DNA of 57,633 bases from UBA6115 sp050953005 (lineage in GTDB: Bacteria; Bacillota; Clostridia; Christensenellales; Aristaeellaceae): contig JBMNLV010000015.1 of the NCBI GenBank assembly GCA_050953005.1, forward strand, positions 1 to 57,633. Reading direction: 5' to 3'. The notes under the pieces are model-generated. The model had not been told where the DNA came from. It saw nothing but the letters and a program-made list of their open reading frames with translations, and made no database searches. Position numbers and translations under genes: made by a program. Positions within the stretch are counted from its first letter, which is position 1; every line of letters begins with the position of its first letter. Below are positions 34,298 through 42,035 of this stretch, one piece after another.

Positions 34298-35290
34298 ATG
34301 AAAAAATTCATCAACGCACCAGAGAACTTAACGACGGAACTGCTGGAAGGGTTTGCTTCCGCAAACAGAGACCTGGTTACACTACATCCCTCAAATATCG
34401 TTGCCAACAACAAACTGAATGATGCGCAAAGAGTAACCATCGTAACACATGGAGGTGCGGGCCATGAGCCGGCTCTCAGCGGATTCGTAGGTGAAGGCAT
34501 GGTTGATGTCTCGGTTGTTGGAGACATTTTCGCAGCTCCTGGACCGCAGGCTGTTATCAAAGCCATCAAAATGGCGGATCGGGGAAAAGGGGTGCTTTTT
34601 GTCGTACTCAACCACGCAGGTGACATGCTCACCGCTAACTTGGCCATGAAACAAATTGAGAAAGAGGAAATCAATGTTGTTAAAGTGGTGACCCAGGAAG
34701 ATATATCCAATGCTCCCCGTGAAGAAAGCGATAATCGGCGCGGTCTTGTGGGATGTGTTCCCACATACAAAATCGCGGGAGCTGCAGCAGCGGAAGGAAA
34801 GTCCTTGGCGGAAGTAGCAGCCATTGCGCAGCGCTTTGCGGACAATATGGCAACCCTTGCAGTAGCTGCCTCCGGCGCAACACACCCCAGCACCGGATCT
34901 AAGCTTGCAGAGCTTGGTGATAACGAGATGGAAATCGGCATGGGGCAGCATGGGGAAGGCGGCGGAGGGAGACAAAGCCTGAAGTCAGCGGATGAAACGG
35001 CGGAGATTATGCTCAATGGCTTGTTAGAGGATCTTTCCATCAAATCAGGCGAGAATATCATGCTGATTCTCAATGGTTCCGGCGCAACGACCCTCATGGA
35101 GCTGTTTATTGTATATCGGCGTTGTGAGCAATTGCTGAAAGAGAAGGGTATCAAAATTGTTGCCAATTATATTGGTGAATTGCTAACAGTCCAGGAACAA
35201 GCGGGGTTCCAGATGTTTGTGGCAAGAATGGATGACGAACTGTTGCGATTATGGAATGCGCCGTGCAACACCCCTTACTTAAAAAAATAG
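34298..35290 (+). CDS. dhaK: DhaK-type dihydroxyacetone kinase subunit (second copy)
   Basis: Encodes 330 residues from MKKFINAPENLTTELLEGF; GGGAGGAG precedes this ATG, while the frame opening at 34271 is too close to dhaL. Active-site motifs are intact: GGAGHEPALSG, NHAGDM and GMGQHGEGG with the substrate-binding His. It resembles the minus-strand copy throughout; the C terminus DELLRLWNAPCNTPYLKK is typical of DhaK. It follows dhaL by 23 bp and is the natural partner of DhaL in one transcript with the aldolase gene. Confidence 0.92.
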   Translation: MKKFINAPENLTTELLEGFASANRDLVTLHPSNIVANNKLNDAQRVTIVTHGGAGHEPALSGFVGEGMVDVSVVGDIFAAPGPQAVIKAIKMADRGKGVLFVVLNHAGDMLTANLAMKQIEKEEINVVKVVTQEDISNAPREESDNRRGLVGCVPTYKIAGAAAAEGKSLAEVAAIAQRFADNMATLAVAASGATHPSTGSKLAELGDNEMEIGMGQHGEGGGGRQSLKSADETAEIMLNGLLEDLSIKSGENIMLILNGSGATTLMELFIVYRRCEQLLKEKGIKIVANYIGELLTVQEQAGFQMFVARMDDELLRLWNAPCNTPYLKK

Positions 35291-35317
35291 CTTTGTTAGC
35301 AGAAAGGAGGAAATAGC

Positions 35318-36199
35318 ATGCCCGATATTAACGGATTTGACCAGCCAATAGCAGAGCAGCGAAACAAGAGCGGCTTGCATGGCGAGCGCGCGACCAAAGT
35401 CGGAGAATACTATGACTGGGGGATGCAAGCGCGCCTGTCGAGCATATTCTGCCCCAAAACCGGCAACACCGTCATGCTGGCGATCGATCACGGCTACATC
35501 ATGGGACCAACCACTGGTTTGGAAAACCTGCGCCTTGCAGTGTCTCCGCTATATGAGCACTACGATGTATTGATGGCAACGCGAGGCGCTTTGCGCACCA
35601 GCATCATACCAACTACAGGCAAAGCCATTGTGCTTCGTTGCTCAGCAGGCAGTTCTGTGTTGTCTGAGGACATGAGCCATGAACAGATTGGCGTAGACAT
35701 TAAGGATGCGATTCGCATGAATGCAGCCTGCATGGCCATCCAGGTGTTCATTGGTGCGCCCGGAGAGCAGCAGTCAATCAAGAACCTTTGCACAGCGGTT
35801 GACACCGGCATGGATTATGGCATCCCCGTTTTGGGTGTTGTAGCCGTAGGAAAACAAATGGAGCGCACAACCAGATACTTTCAGTTAGCGACAAGGATGT
35901 TGGCTGAGTTTGGCGCTCAAATTGTCAAAACTTACTACTGCGACAATTTTGAATCCGTGGTTCGTAGTTGCCCTGCTCCGATTGTTGTGGCAGGCGGAAA
36001 AAAGCTGCCGGAAAATGAAGCGCTTACCATGACCTATCGCGCGATGGACGGAGGAGCCAGAGGAGTTGATATGGGGCGCAACATATTCCAGGCAGGCAAC
36101 CCGGCAGCGATGTTGCGTGCGGTACGCGGTATTGTACATGACGGTATGAATGACACGATGGCATTTGAACTCTACCAAGAACTTAGTCAAAGCAATTGA
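35318..36199 (+). CDS. LsrF-like class I aldolase/thiolase (DhnA family)
   Basis: Encodes 293 residues. It follows E. coli LsrF closely as I remember that sequence: YYDWGMQARLSSIFCPKTG, MLAIDHGYIMGPTTGLE, QSIKNLCTAVDTGM, then GAQIVKTYYCDNFE with the Schiff-base lysine, VVAGGKKLPENEAL and GARGVDMGRNIFQ. LsrF processes phosphorylated AI-2 product to DHAP and acetyl-CoA; relatives cleave other ketose phosphates. Placed after DhaL/DhaK it should act on their phosphorylated product. AAGGAGG precedes the ATG. LsrF-like membership is firm; the substrate is not. Confidence 0.88.
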   Translation: MPDINGFDQPIAEQRNKSGLHGERATKVGEYYDWGMQARLSSIFCPKTGNTVMLAIDHGYIMGPTTGLENLRLAVSPLYEHYDVLMATRGALRTSIIPTTGKAIVLRCSAGSSVLSEDMSHEQIGVDIKDAIRMNAACMAIQVFIGAPGEQQSIKNLCTAVDTGMDYGIPVLGVVAVGKQMERTTRYFQLATRMLAEFGAQIVKTYYCDNFESVVRSCPAPIVVAGGKKLPENEALTMTYRAMDGGARGVDMGRNIFQAGNPAAMLRAVRGIVHDGMNDTMAFELYQELSQSN

Positions 36200-36212
36200 A
36201 AGGAGGATACTA

Positions 36213-36530
36213 ATGGAACCAAAATTCTTACATGTTGGAATACCGAGCGTCAAGGTCAGACCCAACGAAGAGTATGTGGACAAGATGCGTATCTATAAGG
36301 TTGAGCCCAAATATAATGAGTTTCCAATTGAATACATTCGCTTTATGGATGGCACGCCTTTTCCGGAAATAATGCATCATAGTCCCCATATTGCGTTTGA
36401 AGTCGACAGCATTGCCGAAGCATCAAAGGATGCAAGAGTAATTGTTGAACCGATGGATCTTGGCCATGCCACAATCTGCTTTGTTGTAAAAGACAACGTT
36501 ATTTTTGAACTGATGGAAATGAAAAAGTAA
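36213..36530 (+). CDS. Small VOC (glyoxalase-fold) protein
   Basis: Encodes 105 residues from MEPKFLHVGIPS with AAGGAGG upstream; a longer open frame from 36150 overlaps the aldolase gene and is not supported. FLHVGIP near the start, PHIAFEVDSIAEA in the middle and IFELMEM at the end match the beta-alpha-beta-beta-beta units of the vicinal oxygen chelate superfamily, with His and Glu as likely metal ligands. VOC enzymes isomerise or epimerise alpha-hydroxy ketones. Here it may take the place of LsrG, which isomerises phospho-AI-2. This role is inferred from position only. Confidence 0.72.
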   Translation: MEPKFLHVGIPSVKVRPNEEYVDKMRIYKVEPKYNEFPIEYIRFMDGTPFPEIMHHSPHIAFEVDSIAEASKDARVIVEPMDLGHATICFVVKDNVIFELMEMKK

Positions 36531-36586
36531 ATTAAGCACTGCTCAATGTGCTTGATTGGTAATTAATAGAAAGGGAGGATAACTTC

Positions 36587-37600
36587 ATGAAAAAATTCAA
36601 AAACTTACCCGCTTCTCGACTAATCGTTTTCATCATGGCTCTGATTCTGATTCTAAGCACTGCAACTGCCCTGGCGACTGAAGAATTGCCTCAGCCAAAG
36701 AGGAAGTACCGTATCGTTTTCACTATGTTCAACGGAACGAATCCCGTTGCACGTGAAATAGAAGCCGGTTTCGTCGACACAGCAAAAGCTTTGGGGATAG
36801 ATCTTTGGGTGATGGACAACGAATTGGATCCTGTAAAAATGAACGCTAACGCCGATTTAGCTGTTGCTGCAGGAGATGTGGATTTCTACGTTCTGTACAC
36901 AAATGACATCGCATCTAATCCGCAGATAATGGACAAACTGGTTGCCGCAAACATTCCTGTGCTGACGATTGCGACGGCTGCGATCGCCTCGGACGGAACA
37001 GAAGCGCCACTCATTTTCTCTGCTGATGATAACTATGACAGCGCTTACCTTGCAGCTGAAACTCTGGCTAAAGCCGCGCAAGAAAAGGGATGGGCCGAGG
37101 AGGATTGCACTTTTGTCAGCATGGGCTTCCTGGAAGCCGGAGGCGTATTCTTAATCCGAACCAAGGGTGCCCTTGAAGGTATGCATTCGGTGTTTCCCAA
37201 CGTTGAATATATTGAGACAAGCTCCACAGGGAGTACCGAAGTAGCCTTTCAGAGAACCGCGGACATTCTGATGACATTGCCGGAAGGGAAGAAGCTTCTT
37301 GGATGGACACACTCTGATGACGTGACCGCCAGCATGATGGCCGCTTTGCAAAATGCAGGCCGTCTTGAAGACGGTCTGCTCGTCAGCAATGGTTTGAGTA
37401 TGCAAATGCTTGATATGCTCAGGGATCCCAATGGCATTATCGTTGGCAGTATTGACATGAACTGGGCGAAATTCGGGCCACAAGTACTCACATACGCGAT
37501 TAACTACCTGAATGACGGTACGCCAATCCCGCTCGTAATCAACGCGCCTTATGAGCTGCTGACTCCAGCTACAGTGAATAATAAATACCCGCCCAAATAA
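36587..37600 (+). CDS. Sugar ABC transporter substrate-binding protein (RbsB/LsrB type)
   Basis: Encodes 337 residues. Signal peptide 1-31 (LIVFIMALILILSTATALA), cleaved near ATEE, with no lipobox cysteine, as in the other binding protein of this window. The mature part is a periplasmic-binding type 1 protein (Peripla_BP_4): YRIVFTMFNGTNPVAREIEA, VDFYVLYTNDIASNPQ, then GWTHSDDVTASMMAAL for ligand contact. GGGAGGAT precedes the ATG. A long hairpin follows the gene. It should bring a small sugar or AI-2-like ligand to the RbsA/RbsC-type proteins encoded downstream. Confidence 0.88.
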   Translation: MKKFKNLPASRLIVFIMALILILSTATALATEELPQPKRKYRIVFTMFNGTNPVAREIEAGFVDTAKALGIDLWVMDNELDPVKMNANADLAVAAGDVDFYVLYTNDIASNPQIMDKLVAANIPVLTIATAAIASDGTEAPLIFSADDNYDSAYLAAETLAKAAQEKGWAEEDCTFVSMGFLEAGGVFLIRTKGALEGMHSVFPNVEYIETSSTGSTEVAFQRTADILMTLPEGKKLLGWTHSDDVTASMMAALQNAGRLEDGLLVSNGLSMQMLDMLRDPNGIIVGSIDMNWAKFGPQVLTYAINYLNDGTPIPLVINAPYELLTPATVNNKYPPK

Positions 37601-37663
37601 GGCGTAGCTCCCGAAACGATTTCCAACATCGTTTGATTATCTTTAGCAACCTACCTGATTTGC

Positions 37664-37707
37664 CTTGCATCAGCCGATCTGCAATGGGCAAGGTCGGCTG
37701 ATGCAAG
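37664..37707 (+). promoter_or_regulatory. Intercistronic hairpin after the binding-protein gene
   Basis: Perfect 14-bp stem CTTGCATCAGCCGA / TCGGCTGATGCAAG with a 16-base loop and no U tract. In transporter operons such structures protect the abundant binding-protein mRNA or reduce read-through into the ATPase gene. Confidence 0.6.
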
Positions 37708-37746
37708 CTAACGCGGACAAATTTGATTTAGCTTGGAGTGATTGCT

Positions 37747-39267
37747 TTGGAACGAGTTCTTGAGGCCAGGAGTATCAACAAGTCTTTTGGAAAAGCGCAT
37801 GTGCTGCGGGATGTGTCTTTCGATCTGAAACGAGGAGAGATTCACGGCTTAATTGGCGAGAACGGCGCTGGAAAATCCACTTTGATCAAGATCATGTCTG
37901 GAGATTACAGCATGGACAGTGGTGAACTGAGATTCGAAGGCAATCCAATAACCATAAAATCACCGGCGGATTCTCTGTCCTTGGGGATTAGAGTCATTTA
38001 CCAGGAATTCAACCTGGCCAAAACACTTACAATAGCAGAGAATGTCTGGATTGGTAATCTCCCTCAAAAGAAAAACGGCCTGGTTGACTGGAAGCTGATG
38101 AACTATCGCGCGGAGCGACTTTTGTCTGATATGGGCATCAAAATAGATGTCAGACGTACCGTGAGTGAGATTTCTGTTGCTGAACAACAGCTTGTTGAGA
38201 TTGCAAAAGCGCTCAGCAAGGAAGCCAAGGTCCTTATCATGGATGAACCGACCGCGGCCTTAAGCGACCAGGAAACCAGTACCCTGTTTAGCATCATCAA
38301 GGGACTGCGCGACAAGGGTATTTCCATTATCTTTATTACCCACAGGCTATCTGAGCAGTTCGCGCTCTCCGATAGAATAACGGTTCTGAGAGATGGGCAG
38401 ACAGTTGGCACATTAGAAACGAAGGATGCGGATGACGATACCCTTGTAAGAATGATGGTCGGCAGAGATCTGAACGATCTCTACCCTCGAAATCGAAAGC
38501 CCGCAGGGGAAGTTATTTTTGAGGCGATGGGGTTGCATATAAACAACAGAATTCGAAACATCAATTTTCAAATACGAAAAGGTGAAATCGTTTCGTTCTT
38601 TGGTCTAATGGGCGCTGGGCAGGAGGAAATCTGTAAGGCAATCATTGGAGCAATTCCCATGATAGATGGAAAAATGATTATGCATGGGGAGGAACTGAAG
38701 GTGGAGAACCTGCGTGATGCGAACGCAAAGGGTCTTGGTTATGTTAGCAATGATCGTAAACAGGAAGGCCTGATTCCTCTCATGAGCATGCAACGGAATA
38801 TTACTTTGGCTACCGTCAAAAGGCTGTCCAAAGCGGGCATTTTTATCCAACATAAGTTAGAACATACAGTATCCTCCAACTGGATTTCCAAGTTAAGAAT
38901 ACGAAGCAGCGGTCCTCAGCAACTGATAGCATCTCTAAGCGGTGGAAACCAGCAAAAAGCGATGATTGCACGTTGGCTGAGCAATAATATAAAATTGTTG
39001 ATTCTGAATATGCCTACCCGTGGAGTGGATGTTGGAGCAAAAGTGGAAATCTATAAGCTTCTTGAAGAGCTTGTGGAAGAAGGGATTGCTGTTCTTGTCT
39101 TTTCTCTGGAATTACCCGAAGTGTTGGGAATCTCTGATCGGGTGTATGTGCTCTGTGAGGGAGAAATTACGGCGGAACTGCCTATTGAGAAGGCTAACCA
39201 GGACACTCTGATGAAATATGCGGTAGCGAAATATCTGCACTTTGGAGGAGAAAAGAATGCTTCTTGA
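37747..39267 (+). CDS. Sugar ABC transporter ATPase, RbsA/MglA/LsrA type (two domains)
   Basis: Encodes about 506 residues. TTG at 37747 has GGAG 8 bases upstream; the GTG at 37738 overlaps that site. Domain 1 has Walker A GENGAGKST, signature ISVAEQQLVEIAKAL and Walker B VLIMDEPTAALS. Domain 2 has the usual degenerate P-loop (FGLMGAGQEE) and signature LSGGNQQKAMIARW. Its Walker B, however, reads LLILNMPTRGVDVGAK, where LLILDEPTRG is expected: the Asp and catalytic Glu are replaced. ATP hydrolysis would then rest on domain 1 alone. It overlaps the permease start by 11 bp. Confidence 0.93.
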   Translation: MERVLEARSINKSFGKAHVLRDVSFDLKRGEIHGLIGENGAGKSTLIKIMSGDYSMDSGELRFEGNPITIKSPADSLSLGIRVIYQEFNLAKTLTIAENVWIGNLPQKKNGLVDWKLMNYRAERLLSDMGIKIDVRRTVSEISVAEQQLVEIAKALSKEAKVLIMDEPTAALSDQETSTLFSIIKGLRDKGISIIFITHRLSEQFALSDRITVLRDGQTVGTLETKDADDDTLVRMMVGRDLNDLYPRNRKPAGEVIFEAMGLHINNRIRNINFQIRKGEIVSFFGLMGAGQEEICKAIIGAIPMIDGKMIMHGEELKVENLRDANAKGLGYVSNDRKQEGLIPLMSMQRNITLATVKRLSKAGIFIQHKLEHTVSSNWISKLRIRSSGPQQLIASLSGGNQQKAMIARWLSNNIKLLILNMPTRGVDVGAKVEIYKLLEELVEEGIAVLVFSLELPEVLGISDRVYVLCEGEITAELPIEKANQDTLMKYAVAKYLHFGGEKNAS

Positions 39268-40234
39268 ACAAGCTTCCAAGATTAATCGGCATATGAAGAG
39301 CCTTAAGGTTGTAATAAGTTATTCAAGCTTGTTTCTTTTTCTGGCAGCAATATTTGTATATTTCTCCTTAGCTTCTCCTCATTTTTTGAAGCCAAGGAAT
39401 TTCATCAACATTTTCACTTCCGTGTCGGTTATCGGGATTATATCAACCGCGATGACACTGGCATTGATTGGCAGGGGACCAGACCTTACTGTCGGCGCAA
39501 TTGTTGCAATGATGGGCAGCATACAAACATATTTAGTATTGATAAAAGGTTTTCCTTGGTATGTTGGGATGCTCGCAGGCGTCGCGATTGGTGTGGGTGT
39601 TGGATTGATTAATGGCTTGATTATTGTTAAATTCGATCTTTCTCCTTTCATTGTTACGCTTGGTATGATGAATGTTGTCAGAGGCTTTTGCTTTGTTCTT
39701 ACGGATGGCTTAGCGCACTTTATCAATATACCAGGACTCGTCTATCTTGGCAGGGCAACATGGGCGGGGATACCAGTATCGATTGTTGTGTTGTTGGCAA
39801 GTTTCATAATATTCGATTTTGTTTCCAAAAAAACAGTATTCGGAAGACAATTGTATGCAAGCGGAAGCAACAGAACAGCAGCCAGGCTTGCAGGCATTAA
39901 TACGGACAGAATCGGCATCTCGCTATATGTCATATCCGGATTGATGGCAGCGATCGCAGGTATCGTATTGGTTGGAATTGGCGGTGCTGCCATCCCCAAC
40001 ATAGGCGAGTCTTATCCGATGGATGCCATTACTGCAGTACTGCTTGGCGGAACAAGCTTGGCTGGCGGTGCAGGAAGTGTTCGTAAAACTTTCCTGGGTA
40101 TTTTGATTATTGGTGTTCTCAACAATGGAATGGCGCTTTTGAATGTGCAGACTTTCTGGCAGATTTCAGCAAAGGGCTTATTGCTCTTAATGGCAGTAAT
40201 TACTGATGGGTTGCGTAACAGGCACAAAAATTGA
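39257..40234 (+). CDS. Sugar ABC transporter permease, RbsC/LsrC type
   Basis: Encodes 325 residues from ATG 39257 (GGAGGAG upstream). About ten membrane helices; family motifs are TAMTLALIGRGPDLTVGAI, GLINGLIIVKFDLSPFIVTLG and AVLLGGTSLAGGAGS. One permease gene only, so the channel would be a homodimer. It is the last gene of the operon. After it GC content rises again. Confidence 0.92.
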   Translation: MLLEQASKINRHMKSLKVVISYSSLFLFLAAIFVYFSLASPHFLKPRNFINIFTSVSVIGIISTAMTLALIGRGPDLTVGAIVAMMGSIQTYLVLIKGFPWYVGMLAGVAIGVGVGLINGLIIVKFDLSPFIVTLGMMNVVRGFCFVLTDGLAHFINIPGLVYLGRATWAGIPVSIVVLLASFIIFDFVSKKTVFGRQLYASGSNRTAARLAGINTDRIGISLYVISGLMAAIAGIVLVGIGGAAIPNIGESYPMDAITAVLLGGTSLAGGAGSVRKTFLGILIIGVLNNGMALLNVQTFWQISAKGLLLLMAVITDGLRNRHKN

Positions 40235-40503
40235 CCGCAGGGCTGTGCGGAGGAGTTCAACCGCGTCCCGGGCGTACCGCAGCAGGCGCGTGGCCAGGGT
40301 GCCGGGTTGAGAGAGCAGTGTGAAGTTTACCAGGCGCTTATAGAAAAAAGAGGAGCTGACACGTCGTGGTTCCTATTGGACAGGAGCATCATTGGTTAGC
40401 GATTGATGTCGTTGCTTTCCGGGGAAAAGCTGTTGCGATCCGTCCGCATTCCGGGCGATGTCGAAAACAACAGTAGGGTTTCCGCCTCTATTTCAAGATT
40501 CAT
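40235..40503. other. Border region after the catabolic island, no intact gene
   Basis: Short broken frames only. A plus-strand frame reading EEFNRVPGVPQQARGQGAG (about 40255-40400) has no start and no recognised family. Base composition changes from AT-rich to GC-rich here, consistent with an island boundary. No repeat or attachment site was found. Confidence 0.4.
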
Positions 40504-40693
40504 GACAAACCACTTTTTGCAATCGGCGCAAAAGACCAGCACCAGCTTGGCTTCTGCAATAAAGGGTTGGTGATCACAGGTCGCGACCAGGCGGTCTTTG
40601 ATCTTCTGGCTTTGAACAGCGATAATCGTATAGAGCTGCTGGTTTCCGGCGCTCGGCGCGGAAATTGCCGCCTCCAGGATGATGTGTGTCCGC
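40504..40693 (-). pseudogene. Nitroreductase fragment
   Basis: Minus-strand reading ILEAAISAPSAGNQQLYTII, then QKIKDRLVATCDHQPFIAEA and KLVLVFCADCKKWF is the FMN-binding N-terminal third of a nitroreductase (APSAGNQQ is the phosphate-binding motif). No start codon or first ~25 residues remain, and after KKWF the frame changes to unrelated sequence and stops at 40396. Only about 63 residues survive of an expected ~250. Confidence 0.75.
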
Positions 40694-40726
40694 CTCCTAT
40701 AAAAAGTCCATGCTGTTCCCGCAAAC

Positions 40727-41449
40727 CTAACGCGCGCCGCGGCGGCCTACCTCCTCCAGCGCGCGCATGAGGGAGCACAGTTCCTTTTCGCCCAGCATGC
40801 GCATCTCGCCCGGGCGCATGCGGCCCAGCCGGATGTGCATGATGCGCACGCGCTTCAGCCGCGTCACCTCAAAGCCCAGGTATTCGCACATGCGGCGGAT
40901 CTGGCGGTTCAAGCCCTGCACCAGGATGATATTGAAGGAATGCGTGCCGGTTTTGCGCAGGGCGGCGGGCAGGGTGACCTGCCCCAATACGGGCACGCCG
41001 GAGGCCATGCTCTCCAGGAACTCGGGCGTAACCGGCTTGTTGACCGTGACCTCGTATTCCTTCTCATGCCTGCCCTGGGCGCGCAGGATGCGGTTGACGA
41101 TGTCCCCGTCAGACGTCATGAGGATCAGGCCTTCTGAATCCTTGTCCAGCCGGCCCACCGGATAGATGCGGGAGGGATAGCCGAAGAAATCGACGATGTT
41201 GTTTTTTTCGCGCGGGTCGGCGGTGGAGACGATGCCCACGGGCTTGTAGGCAGCCAGGTAAACCTTGTCGCCCTGGGCCTCAATAAGCTGACCGCCCACC
41301 ATGACCCGCGCGTCCGGGGGCACGCGCTCGCCCAGAATGGCCACGCGGCCGTTGATGGTGACCTCCCCGGCTTCTATCAGCCGGTCGGCCTGCCGCCTTG
41401 AGCAGTAGCCGCTGTCAGCAAGGTATTTGTTCAGCCGTCTGTCATCCAT
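40727..41449 (-). CDS. Pseudouridine synthase, RluF/RsuA family
   Basis: Encodes 240 residues from MDDRRLNKYLADSGYCSRRQ, which begins the S4 RNA-binding domain (to ~60). The catalytic domain has GRLDKDSEGLILMTSDG with the active Asp, and QGLNRQIRRMCEYLGFEV, closest to RluF (23S rRNA U2604). The start is uncertain: AAGGA lies too near the ATG, and a GTG at 41458 is possible. The longer frame to 41914 runs through the next gene and is false. Stand-alone gene. Confidence 0.9.
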   Translation of the reverse strand: MDDRRLNKYLADSGYCSRRQADRLIEAGEVTINGRVAILGERVPPDARVMVGGQLIEAQGDKVYLAAYKPVGIVSTADPREKNNIVDFFGYPSRIYPVGRLDKDSEGLILMTSDGDIVNRILRAQGRHEKEYEVTVNKPVTPEFLESMASGVPVLGQVTLPAALRKTGTHSFNIILVQGLNRQIRRMCEYLGFEVTRLKRVRIMHIRLGRMRPGEMRMLGEKELCSLMRALEEVGRRGAR

Positions 41450-41580
41450 TTCCTTCACCGCCGTTTCTTGATCACGCCATATCATACCAGAGGCACGCCC
41501 GGATGGCGAGGGGCGGCGCCACGGAAAATAACAGCCCGCGGATGCTTTCCCGCGGCTTGTCAGCGGCGGCTGACGCCGTT

Positions 41581-41835
41581 TCAGCGCTTGCGGTTGAAGC
41601 CCCTGGAGACGGCCAGTACCAGCACTGAGCCGCCCACAGCCACCAGGAAGGATGGAAGGTTGAAGCCGTCCACGCCGCTTTTGCCAATCAGGCTCATGAC
41701 AAAACCGCCCACCAGCGCGCCGGCGATGCCGGTTATGATATTGGCCAACAGGCCCATCTTGCCGTCGTGCCCGGTAATTTTGCTGGCTACCCAGCCGGCC
41801 AGGCCTCCAAAGAGAATCCAGGAAAAAATGCCCAT
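41581..41835 (-). CDS. GlsB/YeaQ/YmgE-family small membrane protein
   Basis: Encodes 84 residues with three hydrophobic segments: GIFSWILFGGLAGWVASKIT, NIITGIAGALVGGFVMSLIG and FLVAVGGSVLVLAV. This is the transglycosylase-associated (GlsB-like) family, linked to envelope stress in other Firmicutes. GGAAC upstream is a modest ribosome binding site. Stand-alone gene. Confidence 0.9.
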   Translation of the reverse strand: MGIFSWILFGGLAGWVASKITGHDGKMGLLANIITGIAGALVGGFVMSLIGKSGVDGFNLPSFLVAVGGSVLVLAVSRGFNRKR

Positions 41836-41939
41836 CGCTGTTCCTTTCGCGTGCGTCGTTTAATGATACAAAGCCCGACAGGAATATACCCGCTGTTGTG
41901 CCCGCGCCAGACAAAGCCTGCCGGCTTCCTGTGATTTTA

Positions 41940-41967
41940 TTGTTATTCTTCCTGAAAACAGTATAAT
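41940..41967 (+). promoter_or_regulatory. Promoter of the pullulanase gene, with duplicated -10 region
   Basis: TTGTTA (41940-41945), 16-bp spacer, TATAAT (41962-41967). GTATAATTCCCTTAA (41961-41975) is repeated at 41983-41997, giving a second TATAAT 22 bp on. The repeat could be two start points or a two-turn regulator site. Confidence 0.55.
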
Positions 41968-42035
41968 TCCCTTAAGAAAATGGTATAATTCCCTTAAAAG
42001 GTATCATTACCGATAAGGTCAACAGGAGGTGCCCG

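Noticed and set aside
36150..36212. Longer start for the VOC protein
   Set aside because: Overlaps the aldolase gene; AAGGAGG points to 36213.
41450..41914. N-terminal extension of the pseudouridine synthase
   Set aside because: It covers the GlsB-like gene in another frame and lies upstream of the S4 domain start.
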